From positions 1,922,001 through 1,986,000 of the forward strand of contig NZ_CP045720.1 of the NCBI RefSeq assembly GCF_009646115.1: DNA of 64,000 bases, in the 5' to 3' direction. A program made the position numbers and the translations under genes. Positions 1 through 10,019 of the stretch are shown here, piece after piece. How positions within the stretch are numbered: the first letter of the stretch is position 1; each line of letters starts with the position of its first letter. This stretch comes from Pantoea eucalypti (GTDB taxonomy: Bacteria; Pseudomonadota; Gammaproteobacteria; Enterobacterales; Enterobacteriaceae). The notes under the pieces are model-generated. The model was given only the letters and a program-made list of their open reading frames with translations, ran no database searches and had not been told where the DNA came from.

Positions 1-688
1 GGGCACAGAAACAGGTTTCTCATAATGGTTTTCTTTATTCAGGCATGTCGGAAAATCCCTGGTGAAGATTTGTGACATGCAAGCAAGGTTCATCACTGAA
101 CCGTATTAACGCAACAACTCCGGATGCGCCGGTTTATTGGATTAATTAAAAAACGCTATTTTTATTAACGTATGGCATAACCACACGCTGATGTTGCAAA
201 AACGCTTTATCGCGTTTTTATGCTTTTTTATTGTACTGCTGAGATTAAGTGTACCATCTTAATAGTATCGTACAATTTATTAAAGTTAATAAAAAACAAA
301 TATCACGGAAAATAAGGTTTTAAATAAATCTCCCTTAGGAATCAACTGCCTTTTTTATATCGACCGATCGCTTGTCATGGATAAAATCAAACAGGCAGTT
401 TTTTACACTAGCACTGGCGCTTTTTGCAGAGCATCAAAAGCACGAGCCCAGCAAAAGAAGCTTAAGGTAGTGTTAAGGTTTTTATCATCAGAACATGGTT
501 TTGCCTGGAAATGAATGCTTAAGAAATTTAATTACGCTCAGCTATAAAGTTTTTGATGTCTGCGTTTTATTAAACATATTTTCTTATGATAAAGGGTGAT
601 GTTATTTAGATGTAAATTAAAGATTATCAGATATAAAACAATCAGAAACCAAACTATTATTAAGCCATTGCTCTGCTCATAAAGCACG
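1..688. other. A+T-rich non-coding stretch upstream of rluB
   Basis: No convincing gene is seen here. The stretch is visibly richer in A and T than the rest of the window. A hairpin with stem AAAAACGC/GCGTTTTT at about 198-219, followed by T-rich sequence, could be a terminator for something upstream. A 23-codon hydrophobic reading frame at 191-262 has no ribosome binding site. In E. coli the gene before rluB is yciO in the same orientation; it is absent here. Confidence 0.6.
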
Positions 689-716
689 TTACATCAGCGT
701 TAAATGCCTGTATAAT
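689..716 (+). promoter_or_regulatory. Sigma-70 promoter of rluB
   Basis: TTACAT at 689-694 and a perfect TATAAT at 711-716 are separated by 16 bases. The predicted start near 723 would give an 80-base leader to rluB. That leader contains a small GCCT/AGGC hairpin just before the ribosome binding site (GAGGAA). Confidence 0.6.
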
Positions 717-803
717 GGGGCCAACCTGCTAAGTTAACCTGTTGATTTAGAAAGAATTATCACCCAATCATGACGCCTGGGAAGGCGACAAAGAGGAAGC
801 TCA

Positions 804-1694
804 ATGAGCGAAAAGTTACAGAAAGTCTTAGCGCGTGCCGGTCATGGCTCGCGTCGTGAAATCGAATCAATGATAGCTGCTGGCCGTGTCAGCGTTGACG
901 GCAAGATCGCCACACTGGGCGACCGCGTCGAAAGCAGCAAATCCCTGAAAATCCGTATTGATGGCCATCTGGTATCGATTGCTGAATCCGCAACCGAAGT
1001 ATGCCGTGTGCTGGCTTACTACAAACCGGAAGGCGAACTCTGTACCCGCAGCGATCCTGAAGGCCGCCCAACGGTGTTTGACCGCCTGCCTCGTCTGCGT
1101 GGTTCACGCTGGATTGCCGTTGGCCGTCTGGATGTGAACACCTGTGGTCTGATGCTCTTCACCACCGACGGTGAACTGGCGAACCGCCTGATGCATCCGA
1201 GCCGTGAAGTGGAACGTGAATATGCAGTGCGCGTCTTTGGCCAGGTCGACGATGATAAAATTCGTCAGTTGAGTAAAGGTGTTCAGCTGGAAGATGGCCC
1301 GGCTGCGTTTAAAACGCTTAAGTTTGGCGGCGGGGAAGGGATCAACCAGTGGTATAACGTCACCCTCACCGAAGGACGTAATCGTGAAGTACGTCGTTTG
1401 TGGGAAGCGGTCGGCGTGCAGGTCAGTCGTCTGATGCGTGTCCGCTACGGCGATATCACCTTACCAAAAGGCCTGCCACGTGGTGGCTGGACTGAACTGG
1501 ATCTGCCAGCGGTAAACTACCTGCGTAACCTGGTTGAGCTGGATGATGAAACCGTCACTAAGCTGGTGGTCGAAAAAGATCGTCGTCGTACCAAGGCGAA
1601 CCAGATTCGTCGTGCCGTGAAACGGCACACTAAAGTGAGCAGCACACCTCGTGCGCCACGCCGCAATCCGGGCAGCAAACGTAACTCCGGTTAA
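804..1694 (+). CDS. rluB: 23S rRNA pseudouridine(2605) synthase RluB
   Basis: This cytoplasmic enzyme isomerises U2605 of 23S rRNA to pseudouridine during large-subunit assembly. An S4 RNA-binding domain fills about residues 2-50. The RsuA-type catalytic motif [10 protein letters not shown] carries the nucleophile Asp110, the same position as in E. coli RluB. The C-terminal 45 residues are Arg/Lys rich, typical of this enzyme and not of the shorter RsuA/RluE. The ATG is preceded by GAGGAA. The gene stands alone, with its own promoter upstream and a terminator shared with btuR downstream. Length (296 residues) is normal for the family. Confidence 0.96.
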   Translation: MSEKLQKVLARAGHGSRREIESMIAAGRVSVDGKIATLGDRVESSKSLKIRIDGHLVSIAESATEVCRVLAYYKPEGELCTRSDPEGRPTVFDRLPRLRGSRWIAVGRLDVNTCGLMLFTTDGELANRLMHPSREVEREYAVRVFGQVDDDKIRQLSKGVQLEDGPAAFKTLKFGGGEGINQWYNVTLTEGRNREVRRLWEAVGVQVSRLMRVRYGDITLPKGLPRGGWTELDLPAVNYLRNLVELDDETVTKLVVEKDRRRTKANQIRRAVKRHTKVSSTPRAPRRNPGSKRNSG

Positions 1695-1712
1695 TAGCGT
1701 TGCCTGAATGCT

Positions 1713-1746
1713 AAAAACGCAGCCCCGTGGCTGCGTTTTCTTTTTC
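1713..1746. terminator. Bidirectional terminator between rluB and btuR
   Basis: An AAAACGCAGCC / GGCTGCGTTTT stem with a CCGT-type loop is flanked by A-rich and T-rich arms, so it can serve both converging genes. Confidence 0.85.
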
Positions 1747-1748
1747 TG

Positions 1749-2339
1749 TTACCAGTCAATTCCCTGCTGAGCCTGTATACCGGCATCAAATGCGTGTTTC
1801 ACTGGCCGCATCTCCGTTACCGTATCTGCCATCTCCGTCAGGCTGCGATGACAGCCTCGTCCGGTAATAATCACGCTCTGATGTGCCGGGCGCTGTTGCA
1901 GGGTGGTGATCAGATCGTCCAGCGGCAGATAATCCATGCTGACCATATAGGTGATTTCATCGAGCACCACCAGATCGATCTGCTCATCGGCCAGCATCCG
2001 CTTTGCATGCTGCCACACAGCCAGACAGGCGGCGGTATCCGTTTCGCGGTTCTGCGTGTCCCACGTAAACCCGGTTGCCATCACCTGAAACTCCACACCG
2101 TGCTGTTCCAGAAGGTTTCGCTCGCCATTCGGCCAGTCACCTTTAATAAACTGGATCGCTGCTGCTCGCTTGCCATGTCCGGTGGCGCGAAGTGCTGTGC
2201 CAAAGGCTGCCGTGGTTTTGCCTTTGCCATTGCCGGTGAACACCATCAGGATGCCACGAACCTCGGTGGCCGCTGCAATGCGCGCATCGACCTGCTCTTT
2301 TAAACGTTGCTGACGTTGTTGATGACGATCGTCAGCCAT
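1749..2339 (-). CDS. btuR: Corrinoid adenosyltransferase (ATP:cob(I)alamin) BtuR/CobO
   Basis: Transfers the 5'-deoxyadenosyl group from ATP to cob(I)alamin to make adenosylcobalamin, and acts on salvaged or newly made corrinoids. The P-loop GNGKGKTT lies at residues 36-43, and the family-typical stretches ATGFTWDTQNRE and VILDE-like LVVLDE follow. The 196-residue length equals E. coli BtuR. Its ATG overlaps the yciK stop as TAATG, so the two genes are almost certainly translated from one message. No cobalamin synthesis genes are in the window, which fits a salvage role. Confidence 0.95.
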   Translation of the reverse strand: MADDRHQQRQQRLKEQVDARIAAATEVRGILMVFTGNGKGKTTAAFGTALRATGHGKRAAAIQFIKGDWPNGERNLLEQHGVEFQVMATGFTWDTQNRETDTAACLAVWQHAKRMLADEQIDLVVLDEITYMVSMDYLPLDDLITTLQQRPAHQSVIITGRGCHRSLTEMADTVTEMRPVKHAFDAGIQAQQGIDW

Positions 2340-3100
2340 TATTCCGCGGCTCCCGGTTTTCTGCCCGGCTGTGCATCAAAGCTGATACCGGTTTTGCGTC
2401 GGCTGTCATCACCCATCAGATAAAGGTAGAGCGGCATCAGATCGGCAGGGGTTTTCAGCTTATTAGCATCTTCCTGCGGGAAAGCACTGGCGCGCATTTT
2501 GGTGCGCGTGCCGCCCGGATTGATACAGTTTACCCGCAGCGAGTGCGTCTTATATTCATCAGCCAGTACCTGCATCATTCCTTCGGTAGCAAATTTAGAG
2601 ACGGCATAAGCGCCCCAGCCCGCGCGACCCGTACGGCCAACGCTGGAGGTGGTAAAGACCAGTGAACCGGCATCCGATTTTAACAGCAGCGGTAACAGTG
2701 CCTGGGTCAGGAAGAAGGTCGCATCCAGATTGATATTCATCACCTCCTGCCAGATCTGTGGGTCCAGTTCCGCCAGCGGCACAATCTCACCCAGGATACC
2801 GGCGTTGTGCAGCACGCCGTCAAGACGCGGAAACTGCTGAGCCAGTTGCTCTCCAATCTGATGGCAACGTTCCGGCGTCGCATCGGCCAGATCGAACACC
2901 ACAGTGTGAGCAGGGCATTGATTAAGTTGATTGATAGCCTGTGCGACCTGCTGAAGCTTATCAGCGTTACGGCCCATCAGGATCACTTCAGCGCCATAAC
3001 GGGCGTAAGTCAGCGCCGCCTCCCGGCCAATACCATCGGAAGCACCCGTGACCAGGATAATACGGTGATTGAGCAGGTCGCTTTTCGGTTGATAGTGCAC
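2339..3100 (-). CDS. yciK: YciK short-chain dehydrogenase/reductase
   Basis: NAD(P)-binding Rossmann oxidoreductase of unknown substrate, cytoplasmic. It shows the SDR cofactor motif TGASDGIG, the NAG motif (LHNAG) and the catalytic Ser with Tyr-x-x-x-Lys (YAVSK). A GTG start at 3100 is preferred, because GGAGG lies eight bases upstream and the protein then begins with HYQPK as in E. coli YciK (about 253 residues). An in-frame ATG at 3127 would add nine residues with no good ribosome site. It lies upstream of btuR with a one-base stop/start overlap, in the conserved yciK-btuR pair. Confidence 0.93.
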   Translation of the reverse strand: MHYQPKSDLLNHRIILVTGASDGIGREAALTYARYGAEVILMGRNADKLQQVAQAINQLNQCPAHTVVFDLADATPERCHQIGEQLAQQFPRLDGVLHNAGILGEIVPLAELDPQIWQEVMNINLDATFFLTQALLPLLLKSDAGSLVFTTSSVGRTGRAGWGAYAVSKFATEGMMQVLADEYKTHSLRVNCINPGGTRTKMRASAFPQEDANKLKTPADLMPLYLYLMGDDSRRKTGISFDAQPGRKPGAAE

Positions 3101-3273
3101 AGCGGGATCCTCCAGCGAAAACAGCATGATTCCGCTTTATGCCTGAATTTACGAATGGGCGCAATCGCCAACCTGCGCATTCTGTGCCGGCTGCTGGCAT
3201 TTCAGGCGACGGAGCAGGGCAAAACGGCTAAACTGGCGAACTGTTTTTGATTCTCTGTAACTAAGGCGACCTG

Positions 3274-4320
3274 ATGGATTTTATTTCAACGTATGGACTG
3301 TTTTTAGCGAAAGCGGTGACACTGGTGGTTGCCGTCGCCGCGATCGTCATGATTATTATGAATGCTGCGCTGCGCAAGCGGGCACAAAATGGTCAGCTTC
3401 GCCTGACGCATCTGGGTGATGACTATCAGCAGATGAAAGAGGATTTGCAGCTGGCAAAAATGAAACCCCAGGCGCAAAAAGTCTGGCTGAAAAACCATAA
3501 AAAAAGCGAAAAGCTGAAAGCGAAAGCGGAAAAACAGGCGGCGAAGCAGGGGCAGACTGACAGCGTCAAACCCACCCTTTATGTGCTCGATTTTAAAGGC
3601 AGCATGGATGCCGGTGAGGTGACCTCACTGCGTGAAGAGATATCAGCAGTACTGGCCGTAAAACAGCCCGGCGATGAAGTGCTGTTGCGTCTTGAAAGTC
3701 CGGGCGGCGTGGTACATGGCTATGGCCTGGCGGCCTCGCAGCTGCAGCGTCTGCGCGATCAGGGACTGCGTATTACGGCAGCCGTGGATAAAGTGGCGGC
3801 CTCCGGCGGATACATGATGGCCTGCGTAGCTGACCGCATCGTGGCAGCACCGTTCTCAATCATTGGCTCAATTGGTGTGGTTGCGCAAATTCCTAACTTC
3901 AACCGCCTGCTGAAACGTAACGATATCGATGTTGAGCTGCATACCGCCGGACAATATAAGCGTACGCTGACGCTCTTCGGTGAAAACACCGAAGAAGGGC
4001 GTGAGAAGTTCCAGGAAGATCTTGACGAAACACACCTGTTATTTAAACAGTTCGTTCACCAGATGCGCCCGTCACTCGATATCGATAAGGTTGCAACCGG
4101 TGAACACTGGTATGGCCGTCAGGCGCTGAATCTGGGGCTGATTGACGAAATTGGCACCAGCGATGATTTGATCATTCGTCAGATGGATCAGTTCAACGTT
4201 CTTGGCGTGCATTATGCCCGTCGCCGTAAAATGATGGACCGCTTTACCCAGAGTGCTGGTTCGGTGGCCGAGCGGCTGTTGCTGAAACTCTGGCAGCGTG
4301 GTGAAAAGCCATTGCTCTGA
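3274..4320 (+). CDS. sohB: SohB, inner-membrane S49-family peptidase
   Basis: Membrane-anchored serine protease related to signal peptide peptidase SppA; its physiological substrate is unsettled. An N-terminal membrane segment (about residues 8-30) and a Lys-rich linker precede the S49 fold. The predicted nucleophile Ser178 sits in AASGGYM, and the likely general base Lys229 in GQYKR. The 348-residue length matches E. coli SohB. It is transcribed divergently from yciK across a 173-base promoter region and followed by a clear terminator. Confidence 0.94.
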   Translation: MDFISTYGLFLAKAVTLVVAVAAIVMIIMNAALRKRAQNGQLRLTHLGDDYQQMKEDLQLAKMKPQAQKVWLKNHKKSEKLKAKAEKQAAKQGQTDSVKPTLYVLDFKGSMDAGEVTSLREEISAVLAVKQPGDEVLLRLESPGGVVHGYGLAASQLQRLRDQGLRITAAVDKVAASGGYMMACVADRIVAAPFSIIGSIGVVAQIPNFNRLLKRNDIDVELHTAGQYKRTLTLFGENTEEGREKFQEDLDETHLLFKQFVHQMRPSLDIDKVATGEHWYGRQALNLGLIDEIGTSDDLIIRQMDQFNVLGVHYARRRKMMDRFTQSAGSVAERLLLKLWQRGEKPLL

Positions 4321-4324
4321 TGCG

Positions 4325-4349
4325 AAACCCGGCCTGTGCCGGGTTTTTT
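4325..4349 (+). terminator. sohB terminator
   Basis: An AACCCGGC / GCCGGGTT stem with a short CTGT loop is followed by six T residues. Confidence 0.85.
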
Positions 4350-4367
4350 ATTTCAGGTGCGGGTGTT

Positions 4368-4616
4368 TTATTCCAGGTGATAGCGCGGCGACAGCACCAC
4401 TGCAAGGTGTTTAAAGACGTTAAACACTGCGGTGGTTTTCGCGGTCGGCAGTCCGTCCGCGTCAAGAAAAAACGGTCCGCGAAAGACCAGTACATCGGCC
4501 TGCTGAGTCACCTCGTCCGCCTGCATGCCTGCTAAATAATCGTCATGCTCTTTGATCAGCGTATTGGCCTTTTCCAGCAACGCCTGGCGGGAAATAGCCT
4601 GTGTCGTTCTCTCCAT
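4368..4616 (-). CDS. yciN: YciN, DUF2498 protein
   Basis: Small soluble protein of unknown function, 82 residues. It closely resembles E. coli YciN through its whole length, including the conserved blocks LAGM, VLVFRG, GLPTAK and AVFN-FKHLA. It occupies the same place (between sohB and topA, pointing away from topA). No catalytic motif is visible. Homology and position are confident; function is unknown. Confidence 0.9.
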   Translation of the reverse strand: MERTTQAISRQALLEKANTLIKEHDDYLAGMQADEVTQQADVLVFRGPFFLDADGLPTAKTTAVFNVFKHLAVVLSPRYHLE

Positions 4617-4630
4617 TTATTCGTTCCTTT

Positions 4631-4658
4631 TTGACAGCACCCAAATCCTTTCTATATT
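4631..4658 (+). promoter_or_regulatory. Candidate distal topA promoter
   Basis: A perfect TTGACA at 4631-4636 is followed after 16 bases by TATATT at 4653-4658. Transcription would start about 320 bases before topA. E. coli topA is known to have several supercoiling-responsive promoters, so a long leader is expected. The 4617-4986 interval has no other gene. Confidence 0.55.
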
Positions 4659-4986
4659 ACTGGCGTGCCAGACGGTATGACAAATCGGTCTGAACGATGA
4701 AATCTGGCGTAAGTTCAGGCTGAGTGCTAATTAGGTTGCGTAACAGATTTTATCAGGTAGAGTGTGGGCGATTCCGATTTTAGGGATTTTGCACCGGGAT
4801 GTGTGAAGAGTTCAGATGGAAAAAGTATGCCTTATCATGCAGTTGCATTACACCGCATCATCTGTTCTGAGATTGACCCCTCCGCCTTGAAATGTTAAAC
4901 AGGCGCAGCAATATTGAACCCGATGGGTTTTTGGGCATCCAATCCTCTCCCGTTAAGCAGGATGTTTTCATTAGGTAAAGGTAAAT

Positions 4987-7611
4987 ATGGGTAAAGCACT
5001 CGTTATTGTTGAGTCCCCGGCAAAGGCTAAAACAATCAATAAATATCTGGGCAATGACTACGTGGTTAAATCCAGCGTCGGTCATATCCGGGATCTGCCG
5101 ACCAGTGGTTCAACCGCAAAGAAGAGTGCTGACGCCTCGACTGAAAAGAAAGCCAAAGACGCTGCGACTGATAAGAAAGTCAAAAAAGTAAAAAAAGATG
5201 AGAAAGCCGCACTCGTCAGCCGCATGGGTGTTGACCCCTATCACGGCTGGGAAGCGGATTATCAGATTCTGCCCGGCAAAGAGAAAGTGGTTGCGGAACT
5301 GAAGGCATTAGCCGCCAATGCTGACCACATCTATCTCGCAACCGACCTTGACCGCGAAGGGGAAGCCATTGCCTGGCACCTGCGGGAAGTGATCGGGGGT
5401 GATGACTCACGCTTTAGCCGCGTGGTATTTAACGAAATTACGAAGAATGCGATTCGTCAGGCGTTTGAAAAGCCGGGCGAACTGAATATTGACAGGGTTA
5501 ATGCTCAACAGGCGCGTCGTTTCATGGACCGCGTGGTGGGTTATATGGTCTCACCACTGCTGTGGAAAAAGATCGCCCGTGGTCTTTCTGCCGGACGTGT
5601 TCAATCCGTTGCCGTGCGTCTGGTCGTGGAGCGTGAGCGAGAAATTAAAGCCTTTGTGCCTGAAGAGTACTGGGAAGTTAATGCCGCGCTAAGCACGCCG
5701 AAAGGTGATGAGCTGTCGATGGATGTGACGCACAAAGGCGATAAAGCCTTCCGTCCGGTCAATCGCGATGAAACCTACGCCGCCGTCGCGCTGCTCGAAA
5801 AAGCGCGTTATGAGATCGTCGATCGTGAAGATAAGCCGACCAGCAGTAAGCCGGGCGCGCCCTATATCACCTCAACGCTGCAGCAGGCTGCCAGTACCCG
5901 TCTTGGCTTTGGTGTTAAGAAAACCATGATGATGGCCCAGCGCCTGTACGAAGCGGGTCACATTACCTACATGCGTACCGATTCAACCAACCTGAGTCAG
6001 GATGCGGTCGCCATGGCACGGGGTTATATCGAAAGCAATTTCGGTAAAAAATATCTGCCTGACAATCCTGTGACTTACGCCAGCAAAGAAAACTCCCAGG
6101 AAGCGCATGAAGCGATTCGTCCTTCTGATGTGGACGTGGTGGCGGAACAGCTGAAAGATATGGAAGCGGATGCACAGAAACTCTATCAGCTTATCTGGCG
6201 TCAGTTTGTTGCCTGTCAGATGACACCGGCAAAATATGATTCCAGCACCATCACCGCCGCCGCGGGTGAGTTCAGACTCAAAGCAAAAGGGCGTATTCTG
6301 CGTTTCGACGGCTGGACCAAAGTGATGCCAGCGCTGCGCAAGAATGATGAAGATCGTACGTTGCCTGCGGTCAGTGTGGGGGATGTTCTGGACCTTAAAG
6401 CACTGCAGCCGGGTCAACACTTCACCAAGCCACCGGCGCGCTTCAGCGAAGCATCCCTGGTGCGCGAGCTTGAGAAACGCGGAATTGGCCGTCCATCAAC
6501 CTACGCAGCCATTACCTCGACCATTCAGGATCGTGGCTATGTGAGGGTGGAAAACCGCCGTTTCTATGCGGAAAAAATGGGTGAAATCGTTACCGATCGT
6601 CTGGAAGAGAACTTCCGCGAACTGATGAATTACGATTTCACCGCCCGCATGGAGAGCAACCTTGACCAGGTTGCCAATAACGAGGCGCAATGGAAAGCGG
6701 TGCTCGACCACTTCTTCAGCGACTTTACTCAGCAGCTTGAACTGGCTGAGAAAGATCCTGAAGAGGGTGGCATGCAGCCAAACCAGATGGTGCTGACCTC
6801 AATCGAGTGTCCGACCTGTAGCCGTCAGATGGGAATTCGCACCGCCAGTACCGGCGTCTTCCTGGGCTGTTCTGGCTACGCGCTGCCGCCTAAAGAACGC
6901 TGCAAACAGACCATCAACCTGATTCCGGAAAATGAAGTTCTCAATATTCTGGAAGGGGATGATGCTGAAACCAACGCACTGCGTGCCCGTCGCCGCTGCC
7001 AGAAGTGTGGCACAGCCATGGACAGCTATCTGATCGATAACGAACGTAAACTGCATGTCTGTGGTAATAACCCGGAGTGTGATGGTTACGAAATCGAGAA
7101 GGGTGAGTTCCGCATCAAAGGCTATGACGGCCCGATAGTGGAGTGTGAGAAGTGTGGTTCTGAGATGCACCTGAAGATGGGACGCTTTGGGAAGTACATG
7201 GCGTGTACCAATGAAGAGTGCAAAAACACCCGTAAGATTTTGCGTAGTGGTGAGGTTGCTCCACCGAAAGAAGATCCGGTTCCACTGCCAGAGCTGGCGT
7301 GTGAGAAGTCCGATGCTTACTTCGTGTTGCGAGACGGCGCAGCGGGCGTTTTCCTTGCAGCCAACACCTTCCCGAAATCACGCGAAACGCGTGCGCCGCT
7401 GGTGGAAGAGCTTCAGCGCTTTAAAGATCGTCTGCCTGAAAAGCTGAAATATCTGGCCGACGCGCCAGCAGCCGATCCGGAAGGTAACAAAGCGATGGTG
7501 CGCTTTAGCCGTAAAACCAAACAGCAGTATGTTTCCTCTGAAAAAGAGGGCAAAGCAACAGGCTGGTCCGCCTTCTATATAGACGGTAAATGGCAGGTCG
7601 CGAAGAAGTAA
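4987..7611 (+). CDS. topA: DNA topoisomerase I (omega protein)
   Basis: Type IA topoisomerase that relaxes negatively supercoiled DNA. The Toprim domain shows Glu9 and the DLDRE acid cluster (residues 120-124). The active-site tyrosine is Tyr328 in ITYMRTDS. The C-terminal half carries three four-cysteine zinc motifs (beginning CPTC, CQKC and CEKC), then the basic DNA-binding tail. At 874 residues it is a little longer than E. coli TopA, mainly through a Lys/Ala-rich loop at about residues 43-75. It ends in a short terminator and precedes cysB, as in E. coli. Confidence 0.97.
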   Translation: MGKALVIVESPAKAKTINKYLGNDYVVKSSVGHIRDLPTSGSTAKKSADASTEKKAKDAATDKKVKKVKKDEKAALVSRMGVDPYHGWEADYQILPGKEKVVAELKALAANADHIYLATDLDREGEAIAWHLREVIGGDDSRFSRVVFNEITKNAIRQAFEKPGELNIDRVNAQQARRFMDRVVGYMVSPLLWKKIARGLSAGRVQSVAVRLVVEREREIKAFVPEEYWEVNAALSTPKGDELSMDVTHKGDKAFRPVNRDETYAAVALLEKARYEIVDREDKPTSSKPGAPYITSTLQQAASTRLGFGVKKTMMMAQRLYEAGHITYMRTDSTNLSQDAVAMARGYIESNFGKKYLPDNPVTYASKENSQEAHEAIRPSDVDVVAEQLKDMEADAQKLYQLIWRQFVACQMTPAKYDSSTITAAAGEFRLKAKGRILRFDGWTKVMPALRKNDEDRTLPAVSVGDVLDLKALQPGQHFTKPPARFSEASLVRELEKRGIGRPSTYAAITSTIQDRGYVRVENRRFYAEKMGEIVTDRLEENFRELMNYDFTARMESNLDQVANNEAQWKAVLDHFFSDFTQQLELAEKDPEEGGMQPNQMVLTSIECPTCSRQMGIRTASTGVFLGCSGYALPPKERCKQTINLIPENEVLNILEGDDAETNALRARRRCQKCGTAMDSYLIDNERKLHVCGNNPECDGYEIEKGEFRIKGYDGPIVECEKCGSEMHLKMGRFGKYMACTNEECKNTRKILRSGEVAPPKEDPVPLPELACEKSDAYFVLRDGAAGVFLAANTFPKSRETRAPLVEELQRFKDRLPEKLKYLADAPAADPEGNKAMVRFSRKTKQQYVSSEKEGKATGWSAFYIDGKWQVAKK

Positions 7612-7619
7612 TCCACTCA

Positions 7620-7643
7620 GGCCAGCGCTCGCTGGCCTTTTTC
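7620..7643 (+). terminator. topA terminator
   Basis: A GGCCAGC/GCTGGCC stem with a small loop is followed by five T residues. Confidence 0.85.
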
Positions 7644-7718
7644 TGAGCCTTATATCAATCCGTTCTACTCTTTAACGTAAACTGATATAGTTGTTATAGC
7701 ATTTCCGACCTTTCCTGA

Positions 7719-8768
<1,050 letters not shown>

Positions 8769-8792
8769 AGTTTACGCGCTTCACTTAAACTT

Positions 8793-8818
8793 AAGGCTGC
8801 CTGGTGCAGCCTTTTTTG
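8793..8818 (+). terminator. cysB terminator
   Basis: A GGCTGC/GCAGCC stem is followed by a run of T residues. Confidence 0.8.
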
Positions 8819-9263
8819 TTTCCAGGCTTTAGCGCCAAATGAGAATCAAAATTTTTATGATTTTTTTGTAAATGAAACATTGATCACATGTTTTCCCATT
8901 GGGCTTTCTTAAATGCGAATTACCACACATTTTTAACTATGTTACTTTGCGACTTGCCAGGATTATTCCCATACTCCAGTTAAGAGTTAATGCAGGAAGC
9001 CAGTAAACATAAGGGTCTTTAGCGATCTCTTTAGTTTTAAATGGACCTGTTTTTAAATTAACTCAAATTTATTAGCTCTCTGTTTAATTAAATATTTGTT
9101 CCGAAGTTAATGGTTTCTTACGTTACTGGCACCTATTGATTAATACTGTTAATCGTTTTACTCAATAAAAATAACTGGATTTTTGGCCTTAACGCGTTTA
9201 GGATTCCTCCTAAATCTTAATCGATGTTATCAATCATTTTGTTGAGAGTGATTATCAAAAACT
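8819..9263. promoter_or_regulatory. A+T-rich region upstream of ymiA, with a possible Fur-like site
   Basis: About 445 bases without a gene. GAGAGTGATTATCAAAA at 9244-9260, directly before ymiA, matches 12 of 17 positions of the Fur consensus. A looser CRP-like half-site (TGATCACAT) occurs near 8881-8889. Both are weak and are recorded as candidates only. Confidence 0.3.
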
Positions 9264-9422
9264 ATGAATACACGACTGACTGTACAACCGGGTTTCCCGG
9301 CAAAAAGCACCAAGGTTGAGCGTACCGGCAACACCCGTCGCAATGCCTGGTTAACCGTATTCGCTGCCTCTGCGCTGTTCTGGGTGGTAGTAGCGTTAAT
9401 GATTTGGCGTATCTGGGGCTAA
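9264..9422 (+). CDS. ymiA: YmiA small membrane protein
   Basis: 52-residue protein with one C-terminal membrane segment. The C-terminal half (NAWLTVFAASALFWVVVALM then IWRIWG) is nearly the same as E. coli YmiA, and the location between cysB and acnA is conserved. The N-terminal half is polar and Arg/Lys rich, so the short tail after the membrane segment probably faces the opposite side. Function is unknown. The ribosome site is weak (GAGAG). The next ORF starts four bases after its stop, suggesting translational coupling. Confidence 0.75.
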   Translation: MNTRLTVQPGFPAKSTKVERTGNTRRNAWLTVFAASALFWVVVALMIWRIWG

Positions 9423-9426
9423 AGCC

Positions 9427-9606
9427 ATGTGGGCAAACACACTCAGCCATAAACGTTCCCTGACTTCACGTCAGCACAAGCCGGTTGCCTGCAAAGGAAA
9501 AGAACCACTTGCAAAGGACGAGAAAGTGTCTATCCCCGAATCGTGGGATTTGAGTGATAACCAGAGACTTTTTATTGAGTCATTCCTGGACCCTAAGAGT
9601 AAATAA
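9427..9606 (+). CDS. Small polar protein in the ymiA operon (yciX position)
   Basis: 59-residue reading frame beginning MWANTLSHKR and ending FLDPKSK. It has a basic N-terminal half, then an acidic C-terminal half with ESWDLSDNQRLFIESFL. No membrane segment or known motif is visible. It begins four bases after ymiA and occupies the position of yciX in E. coli, but I cannot confirm homology by eye. The coupling with ymiA and sensible amino acid composition support it being real. Function unknown. Confidence 0.6.
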   Translation: MWANTLSHKRSLTSRQHKPVACKGKEPLAKDEKVSIPESWDLSDNQRLFIESFLDPKSK

Positions 9607-9763
9607 CCTTTTCAGACCATTTATTAGTCGCAGTTTTTATTACCGGAGTTTCCGGCGGGCTTGTTAATTGCCCTTTACCACATTGCGTACGACCAAAGGG
9701 TGTCGCCTTGATGAGGTGACCGCAAAAACTTTTACGCCAGATTCCGGCGAAGGAGTGAACCAA

Positions 9764-9847
9764 ATGAATATGATTAAAATGTCCTGGCTCAGCGCGTATG
9801 CCTTCTCCTTTGCGTTCTGGTCTGCGGCGGTGTGGATAACGCTGTAA
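9764..9847 (+). CDS. 27-residue membrane peptide upstream of acnA (YmiC-like position)
   Basis: Starts MNMIKMSWLSAYAF and is almost entirely one membrane helix with three Trp residues. An AGGAG ribosome site lies at the right spacing, and a strong terminator follows 26 bases later. These three marks argue for a translated small membrane protein. E. coli has a comparable tiny gene, ymiC, near acnA; homology is suggested by position only. Confidence 0.55.
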   Translation: MNMIKMSWLSAYAFSFAFWSAAVWITL

Positions 9848-9872
9848 TTTGAATTAAATCACCTTTTTTATG

Positions 9873-9899
9873 ATGCCTCGTGATCTCACGGGGCATTTT
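9873..9899 (+). terminator. Terminator of the ymiA small-gene cluster
   Basis: An 11-base-pair stem (ATGCCTCGTGA with TCACGGGGCAT, one wobble pair) is followed by TTTT. It separates the small-gene cluster from acnA, which must therefore have its own promoter in the 9900-10019 gap. Confidence 0.8.
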
Positions 9900-10019
9900 C
9901 GTTTGTGAGCGATTGTGGCAATTTGTGTTGTAATCAAATCGTTAACGAATTTTGGTCTATCTTTAACATAAACCTTTGTCTCTCTAAGGTTTAAGACCAT
10001 GAATGAAAAAGGAGGAGCT

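Noticed and set aside
191..262. 23-codon hydrophobic peptide frame
   Set aside because: No ribosome site and it contains the terminator-like hairpin; more likely part of a non-coding region.
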